From positions 148,839 to 212,838 of the forward strand of contig UCJU01000015.1 of assembly GCA_900472925.1 (NCBI GenBank): 64,000 bases of DNA, written 5' to 3'. The notes under the pieces are model-generated. The model saw nothing but the letters and a program-made list of their open reading frames with translations. It ran no database searches and was not told the DNA's origin. Of the stretch, positions 27,144 to 33,584 are shown piece after piece; position 1 is the stretch's first letter, and each line of letters begins with the position of its first letter. A program made the position numbers and the translations under genes. The DNA comes from Hyphomicrobiales bacterium (GTDB lineage Bacteria > Pseudomonadota > Alphaproteobacteria > Rhizobiales > Rhizobiaceae).

Positions 27144-28237
27144 CGCGTCTGCTCCGGAACGTTTTTCAGGATGTGGTTGAGTGTCGTGGCCGCATTTTGC
27201 AAGGAGCGCTCGACGGTCGCGAAGTGGCGCGCCTTTTGCGCCATTGTCTGGCGCATCACATCATCCGTCAGCAGTGTCACCAGCGCGTCCCTGTATGCCT
27301 CGGTATCACCAGGCGCGGTGAGTAGTCCGGTTTCCCCGTCTTTGACGACTTCTGGCACCCCGGCAATGCGCTCTGCAACAACCGGCAATCCAGCTGCCTG
27401 GGCCTCCAGATAGGCAAGTCCATAGGCTTCACCATGGCCCGGCCATACATAGAGCGAGGCATGCGACAGGATTTCAGCGATTTCCCTGGCGTTTCGTTCG
27501 CCGTGCCAGATGAGGCGGCTTTGATCGATCGCGTCGAACTGCTCCCGCACGGTGTCGCTTTCAGGCCCGTCTCCGACAATGTCCAGTGTCCATGGCAGAT
27601 CACGTGGCATGTGTTTGAGGGTTTGCGCCAGGGCTTGGTAGCTCACCAGCTTGTCACCTGTCCGCATCATGGCGACCGTTGCCATGCGGTAGCGGATGGG
27701 TGAGGGGTTTTCCTCCATGAACACCGAAGCATCGATAAAGGGGGGCAGCATGGCGGTGCGCATATCGGCGTCTGCTTTGACAAGCCCGGCGCGGTCGCGG
27801 TTGGTGAGGCAGATATTAACGGCGGCAAAGCGGATATCAGCGAGAAGTGCGGCCTGCGTATCTGCCCACCCCATGCTGTTTCGCTTTGGCGAATAGGAGG
27901 CTTCGGCAGTGACGTATGCGATGCCGAATTGCTGACAAAGCTCTGGTCCGAGAAGATCGCGCGCCTTGTAATAGGGGTGGTAGCAGAACCAGAGGTCGGG
28001 TTCGCCGTAGCGCTGCCATTCACCTGCGATGCGCTCCTTCTCCGCTTTGGCGGCTGATTTCAGCTTATCGGAGTCTTCGCCTTCCGACTCTCGCAGGAAG
28101 CTGCGTAGCTCGGACACGACCTGTACATCATGCCCGCCAAGTCGCATCGCTTCCATCAACAACCGTGCCATCAGCCTGTCGCCGGAAGGCACGGGATGGT
28201 TGGGAGATTTCAGTGGGCCGTAGAACGCGATTTTCAT
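27140..28237 (-). CDS. GT4-family glycosyltransferase
   Basis: A 365-residue GT-B enzyme. MKIAFYGPLKSPNHPVPSGDRLMARLL forms the N-terminal nucleotide-fold entry. The C-terminal half has LDIVGDGPESDTV and HGEAYGLAYLEAQAAGLPVVAERIAGVPEVV, which contains the EX7E donor-site motif. It is the first gene of a coupled pair with the deacetylase and diverges from the nucleotide-sugar dehydrogenase gene. The sugar transferred is unknown. Confidence 0.9.
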   Translation of the reverse strand: MKIAFYGPLKSPNHPVPSGDRLMARLLMEAMRLGGHDVQVVSELRSFLRESEGEDSDKLKSAAKAEKERIAGEWQRYGEPDLWFCYHPYYKARDLLGPELCQQFGIAYVTAEASYSPKRNSMGWADTQAALLADIRFAAVNICLTNRDRAGLVKADADMRTAMLPPFIDASVFMEENPSPIRYRMATVAMMRTGDKLVSYQALAQTLKHMPRDLPWTLDIVGDGPESDTVREQFDAIDQSRLIWHGERNAREIAEILSHASLYVWPGHGEAYGLAYLEAQAAGLPVVAERIAGVPEVVKDGETGLLTAPGDTEAYRDALVTLLTDDVMRQTMAQKARHFATVERSLQNAATTLNHILKNVPEQTR

Positions 28238-28341
28238 GGTTCAGTTTTGCGTTGCCGTTCAACGCTTCGTCAATGGGAATTTGGCCGGTGTAAACCTTGA
28301 CACTGTCCCTGTTCTCGCCCAACTGATGGACATCTTCTTCC

Positions 28342-29703
28342 ATGCGCGGGGCGCAATCAGCTTTGACTTCTTCTTCAAACGCACACCATCTTCTCGGTCT
28401 CATCCAGTCCAGAAACGCCAAGGCAGGCGTTATCGGCCTTGGTTATGTCGGTCTGCCGCTGGCGATGACGATCGCTCACGCGGGCTTCAAGGTGGTGGGG
28501 TTCGACATCGATCCCGACAAGATCAACGCCATCGAGGCTGGAAAAAGCTACATCGAAGCGGTACCACACGATGTGTTGAACGGCGCGCGCCAGAACGATG
28601 GTTTCGTCGCTACGTGCGATTTTTCCGGGCTTGCCGATTGTGACGTGATTGCCATCTGTGTTCCGACACCGTTGACGAAATATCGCGATCCCGACCTGTC
28701 CTACGTCGAAAATACCTGCCGGGAAATTGCCAGGACACTTCGCCCCGGCCAGCTTGTCGTTCTGGAATCAACCACTTATCCCGGCACGACGGATGGAATC
28801 GTCAAGACCATTCTCGAAAAGACAGGGTTGAAATCCGGCAAGGATTTTTTCCTCGGCTTCTCGCCAGAGCGTGAAGACCCCGGCAATCGCGATTTCCAAA
28901 CCTCAACCATCCCCAAAGTGGTGGCCGGTGAGGGACTGGATGCAGCAGAGCTGATGACCGCTTTTTATGGGTCGGTAGTGAAAACCGTCGTTCCTGTTTC
29001 CACCAACGCCACGGCTGAGGCGGTGAAAATCACCGAGAACGTCTTTCGTGCCGTCAATATTGCGCTCGTAAACGAGTTGAAGGTCGTCTACGAGGCAATG
29101 GGCATCGATATATGGGAAGTGATCGACGCGGCCAAAACCAAGCCGTTTGGTTATATGCCGTTTTATCCCGGTCCAGGACTTGGTGGCCACTGCATTCCGA
29201 TCGATCCGTTTTACCTGACGTGGAAATCGCGCGAGTACGAGCTGCCGACCCGCTTTATCGAGCTTGCCGGGCAGATCAACACAGGCATGCCGCGGCACAT
29301 CGTTACCCGGCTTGCAGAAGCACTCGATATTCATGGCGGCAAAGCGCTAAGCCGCTCCAAGGTCTTGATCGTGGGTCTTGCCTATAAGAAGAATGTTCCC
29401 GATATTCGCGAAAGCCCATCATTGAAACTGATCGAGCTCATCCTCGAGCGAAGCGGTCAGCCGTCCTACTTCGACTCTTATGTCGCGGAAATTCCGAAAA
29501 CCCGTGAATATGGCCACTTGATGGGGATGAAATCTGTCGCCTGGGACGAGAAGACGGTCAGTGAATTCGATGCTGTTTTGATCGCAACCGACCATGACGA
29601 CATCGATTATCAAAGCCTTTCGAAGTGGGCGCCATTGATCATCGATACGCGCAATGCCTTTGCGCGACGCGGGATCGTGGCAGATCATATCATCAAAGCC
29701 TGA
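28342..29703 (+). CDS. Nucleotide-sugar 6-dehydrogenase (UDP-GlcNAc/ManNAc-type)
   Basis: The 453-residue protein oxidises the C6 hydroxyl of a UDP-sugar to a uronate in two NAD steps. It has GLGYVG (32-37), the SPEREDPGNR loop and the active-site cysteine in GPGLGGHCIPIDPFYLTWK (Cys284). That last form, with GHCIPIDP, resembles UDP-N-acetyl-hexosamine dehydrogenases (WbpA/WecC/TviB group) more than UDP-glucose dehydrogenase (usually GGSCFPKD). It would supply an amino-sugar uronate to the nearby glycosyltransferases. A small methyltransferase gene follows 14 bases later. Confidence 0.92.
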   Translation: MRGAQSALTSSSNAHHLLGLIQSRNAKAGVIGLGYVGLPLAMTIAHAGFKVVGFDIDPDKINAIEAGKSYIEAVPHDVLNGARQNDGFVATCDFSGLADCDVIAICVPTPLTKYRDPDLSYVENTCREIARTLRPGQLVVLESTTYPGTTDGIVKTILEKTGLKSGKDFFLGFSPEREDPGNRDFQTSTIPKVVAGEGLDAAELMTAFYGSVVKTVVPVSTNATAEAVKITENVFRAVNIALVNELKVVYEAMGIDIWEVIDAAKTKPFGYMPFYPGPGLGGHCIPIDPFYLTWKSREYELPTRFIELAGQINTGMPRHIVTRLAEALDIHGGKALSRSKVLIVGLAYKKNVPDIRESPSLKLIELILERSGQPSYFDSYVAEIPKTREYGHLMGMKSVAWDEKTVSEFDAVLIATDHDDIDYQSLSKWAPLIIDTRNAFARRGIVADHIIKA

Positions 29704-29717
29704 TGGAAGAGTAAAAC

Positions 29718-30200
29718 ATGAGCAGACTGGACAGCTTCATTCGCCGCCTGACGGCACAGCGCGACATTCTCAACCACGTCGAAGCCGATCTGGATATTCC
29801 TGCAGGCGGGCCGGTGATGGAAATCGGTCTCGGCAATGGACGCACCTTCAATCATCTGCGCGAACTGTTTCCAGATCGTCGTATCGTCGCGTTCGACAGG
29901 GCAATGGGCGCGCACGCGTCGTCAGTGCCGGACGATAAGGATCTGGTGATTGGCGAGATCGCCGAGACGGCTCAGGCCTATTTAGGCGTGGATGCGTCTC
30001 TTGTTCACGCTGATATCGGCACAGGTTATCCGGAAAAAGACGCGGTGACATTGACATGGTTGCCGCAGCTGGTGGCGGGCATGCTGACCAGGGGCGGTGT
30101 TGCAGTCAGCGGTCTTCCGTTGGAGCACAAGACGCTCAATCCGCTGCCGGTGCCTTCGTCGGTGCCGACGGATCGTTATTTTCTCTATCGGAAAATATGA
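29718..30200 (+). CDS. Small class I SAM-dependent methyltransferase
   Basis: At 160 residues the protein has the SAM-binding motif I (VMEIGLGNGRTFNHLRE) and the acidic motif II (RIVAFDRAMG). It resembles the short Rhizobiales family PF12692; the target is unknown. Being coupled to the sugar dehydrogenase, it could O-methylate a sugar, but that is inference. It ends four bases from the convergent adenylate cyclase gene. Confidence 0.82.
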   Translation: MSRLDSFIRRLTAQRDILNHVEADLDIPAGGPVMEIGLGNGRTFNHLRELFPDRRIVAFDRAMGAHASSVPDDKDLVIGEIAETAQAYLGVDASLVHADIGTGYPEKDAVTLTWLPQLVAGMLTRGGVAVSGLPLEHKTLNPLPVPSSVPTDRYFLYRKI

Positions 30201-30204
30201 GCGA

Positions 30205-31863
30205 CTACAAAAACAGCCGGCTTTCCTCTTCTGAAATCAGAAACACCTTCATGTGTGAGCTCTTGCCGCGAATGGGGATCGTGCGGCTTTGCAGCGCCTT
30301 GATGTCATGGCCGGATTGCCTCAGAACCGGTTCCGACACGACGATCGCTGTATCGAATTCCTTGGCTGCGGTTTCGAGCCTGCTTGCGACGTTGACGGTG
30401 TCACCGATGGCGGTCAGGGTTTTAGCGGCGCCGTAGCCCATCACGCCCACGATGGACGGACCCGCGTGGATGCCAACCACGATGCGCAGCCTTACCGAAA
30501 ATTGCTTTTCCAGTTCCTCGTTGAGCGTTTCGATATTGCGCAGAATAAGCGCGGCTGCCTTGAGCGCATTGCGGCTTGCGTTTTCCGTATCGCCTGAAAG
30601 ACCGAAGAGCGCCATTGCGCCATCTCCGATGAACTTGTCGAGCCGTCCACCTGCCTCCTCTACCGCCTGGCCCACGACGGTAAAATAGCTGTTGAGCAGA
30701 AACACCATGTCGTAGGGCAGGCGCGCCTCTGACAGCGCCGTGAAATTGCGAAGATCGCAGAACAGGACGGCAATTTCCTCTTCGCGACCGGGCCTTATGG
30801 GCTCACCGCTGGCGGGGATGTCGCGCTGCTGTTTCGAAGCGAGTAGCAGAGCGACCTTGAGATTATGCTTGGGGCGAAGCTGGCATCCGAGCCTGACGTC
30901 GCTATCTGCATGGATACGCTGAAGCGTTGCCTTTTCCATTGTCGATGGTTCCGGCAAAGGCCCATCCGTATCGATGATCCGAACCCGGCATGTCGAGCAA
31001 CGGCCTTTGCCACCGCAGGCCGAAAAATGGGCGACGTTACCCGAGCGGCTGCCTTCCAATATGCTCAAGCCAGCCGGGGCTCGCACGAGGGCACCATGAT
31101 CGTAACGGATTTCGAATGCGTTCGACCGTTGCCGCCAGCTCCGCACGCCGCGCAGAGCCAGAACCAGCACGATGGCACTGCCGAACAGAGCTTTTGCACC
31201 ATTCGTAAAGACATCTATGGTCGCCTCGAGCTCGGCCTGGTTGGCATGGGGCATTCTTGGCGGCGGCGGATTATGTTCCAATGCGCGTCCCGCATCGCTA
31301 AAGCCCAGAAGTGCCAGGATGGGCAGTAACACGGCGACCGTGAGAAGATAGGGCGAAATTTTCTTGTACCAATCCCGGTACCGCAGCCAGAAAAATATGC
31401 CGAGACAGCCGTGCAGCCAGATCAGCACCAATGCTGTGCTTTGGCGCAAACCCAACAGCGGATTGCGCACCCAGAAGTTATAGATGACGGTTTCGTAGCC
31501 AATATCGACACCGTAGAGCGACCGCGAGACGCGGATACCCGTGGCGTGGTCGATGATCAGATAGGGAATGATAAGGCCGATGACAATCTGAAGCGCTTCC
31601 CGAACGGGCATCTTCAAGGAGCGGCGCAGATAAAGGGAGCGCAAAACCAATACGATGTGGATCAGCACCGAGCCATAGAGAACGAGACTGCTGAAAGGGT
31701 TGAGCCAGACGATGCTGAACCACATGCGTCCATATTCAGCCGCGTCAATCGAAATCAGTGCGAGCGCGTGATTGGCCAGATGGGTGAACACGAAGCCCAG
31801 CATCACAAGACCGGACAGCAAGCGCGCATGCCTCAGCGACCTCTCCGACACGATCCTGGCCAT
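30205..31863 (-). CDS. cyaC: Membrane adenylate cyclase with ferredoxin domain (CyaC type)
   Basis: The 552-residue protein has three parts. Residues 15-240 form about six membrane helices with histidines placed for heme (His28, His32, His69, His106, His151). Residues 250-345 form a plant-type [2Fe-2S] ferredoxin with Cys283, Cys289, Cys292 and Cys327. Residues 360-550 form a class III cyclase domain with metal aspartates Asp370 and Asp414, the adenine-specific Lys409, and the GDTVNVASRLE motif. It matches the architecture of S. meliloti CyaC, reported as a quinone-responsive diheme-anchored cyclase, so it should couple redox state to cAMP. The ATG at 31863 has GGAG upstream; a GTG at 31905 is possible. 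Confidence 0.92.
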   Translation of the reverse strand: MARIVSERSLRHARLLSGLVMLGFVFTHLANHALALISIDAAEYGRMWFSIVWLNPFSSLVLYGSVLIHIVLVLRSLYLRRSLKMPVREALQIVIGLIIPYLIIDHATGIRVSRSLYGVDIGYETVIYNFWVRNPLLGLRQSTALVLIWLHGCLGIFFWLRYRDWYKKISPYLLTVAVLLPILALLGFSDAGRALEHNPPPPRMPHANQAELEATIDVFTNGAKALFGSAIVLVLALRGVRSWRQRSNAFEIRYDHGALVRAPAGLSILEGSRSGNVAHFSACGGKGRCSTCRVRIIDTDGPLPEPSTMEKATLQRIHADSDVRLGCQLRPKHNLKVALLLASKQQRDIPASGEPIRPGREEEIAVLFCDLRNFTALSEARLPYDMVFLLNSYFTVVGQAVEEAGGRLDKFIGDGAMALFGLSGDTENASRNALKAAALILRNIETLNEELEKQFSVRLRIVVGIHAGPSIVGVMGYGAAKTLTAIGDTVNVASRLETAAKEFDTAIVVSEPVLRQSGHDIKALQSRTIPIRGKSSHMKVFLISEEESRLFL

Positions 31864-32033
31864 GCTGCTGTCTCCGGTTGCCACGTCGCGCTCGTTGTTC
31901 GGCACATCGCCAGAGAGCTCTCTCTGATAGCCGTTCGCCGCTATACTCTAACGATGAAAAAAGCTGAATAGATCAGCGATCACGTCGTCGGCATTTTGTG
32001 GGCGTCGCGTTCTTTGCGCAAACGTCCTGAGCA

Positions 32034-32894
32034 TCAAAGGTCTATCGTCTGCCCATCCCAGGCAGCAAAGGCACCGGCAAACTCTTTCTTTGCATCGGCA
32101 TCAATGACATCGAGTTCGTCATCGGTGCGAAACGGTGCGTGGTGGATCAGACCGACGCTTTTGGCATTGGCAAGCTTTGCGAGGTGGACAGCCTGTTGCC
32201 AAGAGGAGTGGCCATAGCCTCGATAGGTTTCCATCTCGGCATCGGTAAAGCTTGCGTCGTAGAGAAACAGATCGACGTTTTCGATGAGTTTCAAAACCGT
32301 CTTATCCGTTTTGCCGGTTTCATGCTCCGTATCGGTGATGATGGCCAGACTGCGGCCTTGCCAATCGATGCGGTAACCGATGGCGTTTCCGGGGTGGTTG
32401 AGCATTCCCGTGGTGATATTCAAATCGGGATGGACAGGCAGAACATCTCCCGCCTGAAAGTCCTTGGTGATGATCCGCGCGCAGCAAATATCGAGTGGTG
32501 CCGGAAACCACGGAGGGCTCATGAACTCACTGAGAATTTCCCGCGTCGTTTTCTGTCCAGCAAGATGGCCCGACCAGATGCGAACCGCATTTTCTCGGTT
32601 GAAGAAGGGTTTGAAATACGGAAACCCCACGATGTGGTCGTAGTGGCAATGGGAGAAGAACATGTTGACCGCGCCGACGCCCTCAGCCTTGAGCGATTGG
32701 CCGGCTGGCAGCAATCCAGAACCCGCATCGAACAAAAGGACATGCTCGCCGCATCTGACTTCGATGCAGATCGTGTTGCCACCGTATTTCCGGAATTTGT
32801 CTCCTGATACGGGAAGCGTTCCCCGTGCTCCCCAAATCTTTACCCGAAACTCTGATTTATTGTCCCGACGTGGATCGTCGGAATTCAACGCCAT
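32034..32894 (-). CDS. MBL-fold metal-dependent hydrolase
   Basis: The 286-residue protein is a metallo-beta-lactamase-fold hydrolase with the metal motif HCHYDH (82-87), the N-terminal WGARGTLPV and FDAGSG, a later NHPGNAIGYRI and ITDTEHE. It belongs to the PhnP/RNase Z-like branch that includes phosphodiesterases. The ATG at 32894 has GGGGTG six bases upstream; the frame continues 17 codons further. It lies about 170 bases upstream of cyaC and downstream of the cNMP-binding gene, which raises the idea of cyclic nucleotide turnover, but no catalytic test of that is visible in the sequence. Confidence 0.87.
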   Translation of the reverse strand: MALNSDDPRRDNKSEFRVKIWGARGTLPVSGDKFRKYGGNTICIEVRCGEHVLLFDAGSGLLPAGQSLKAEGVGAVNMFFSHCHYDHIVGFPYFKPFFNRENAVRIWSGHLAGQKTTREILSEFMSPPWFPAPLDICCARIITKDFQAGDVLPVHPDLNITTGMLNHPGNAIGYRIDWQGRSLAIITDTEHETGKTDKTVLKLIENVDLFLYDASFTDAEMETYRGYGHSSWQQAVHLAKLANAKSVGLIHHAPFRTDDELDVIDADAKKEFAGAFAAWDGQTIDL

Positions 32895-33086
32895 GATACA
32901 CCCCAATTTACCACGGATAGCCTTTAGGCCTTTTCCGATGGGCACCGTTTTTATCTGCCCTGCTGTTACCCCAGTTTAGGGAGACAGTTATGTCTCCGCC
33001 ATTAGTAGGGTCAGCATTTCAGTTTTATGACGATAGTACCACTTTTATTTTTCTTTTGAGTAACGTGGTTTAAAAGGCTGTTTCTT

Positions 33087-33542
33087 TCAGGCGTTGGAAT
33101 TCGACCGTGCTTTGCTCAACTCGGATGTTGTCTGCGTGAGACGCTCGGCCAGCACCCGCATGACCTTGATCGTGACGTCCGGGAAGTCGGACATGAGCTT
33201 GAAGAATTGCTCCTTGCCGATCCGCAGCGCTTCCACGGATGTGGAGGCGCGCACGGTCGCCGTTCTAACACTGTCGCACAGGATGGCGATTTCACCGACA
33301 ATGGCGTTTCCGCTCATTTCGGTCAGCTTGATCTGGCCAGAAGGGGAATCGATGAGAACATCGACCTTGCCGGTCAAAAGAACGTAGGCGGCATCGCCCA
33401 GATCACCCTGTCGAAAAAGCTCGTCCCCGGCATGGTACGAAACCCGATCTGATGAGAACGCCAGCAACTTCAGCTTGGAAGGTTCCATCTCGCTGAAGAA
33501 GGAAACGCGTTTCAGCATTTGAATTTCGTCTTTGAAAAGCAT
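33087..33542 (-). CDS. Stand-alone cyclic-nucleotide-binding domain protein
   Basis: The 151-residue protein is one CRP/PKA-type cNMP-binding domain with no DNA-binding helix-turn-helix. The phosphate-binding cassette is intact: GEIAIL (83-88) and the arginine followed by T-A (RTATVRA, Arg93) that holds the cyclic phosphate, a pattern typical of cAMP binders. A C-terminal helix (EQFFKLMSDFPDVTIKVMRVLAERL) could signal to a partner. It lies 42 bases after the ABC-like gene, in the same direction, so the two are probably co-transcribed. Confidence 0.9.
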   Translation of the reverse strand: MLFKDEIQMLKRVSFFSEMEPSKLKLLAFSSDRVSYHAGDELFRQGDLGDAAYVLLTGKVDVLIDSPSGQIKLTEMSGNAIVGEIAILCDSVRTATVRASTSVEALRIGKEQFFKLMSDFPDVTIKVMRVLAERLTQTTSELSKARSNSNA

Positions 33543-33584
33543 TGGCCTGTCCCGTCCGTTCCTATTTTACCTAAGGTAAACCAA

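Noticed and set aside
32980..32997. Hairpin GGAGACA-GTTA-TGTCTCC between the cNMP-binding and MBL genes
   Set aside because: The stem is clear but no T-run follows on either strand. It may be an operator or a weak terminator; the evidence is not enough to call it.
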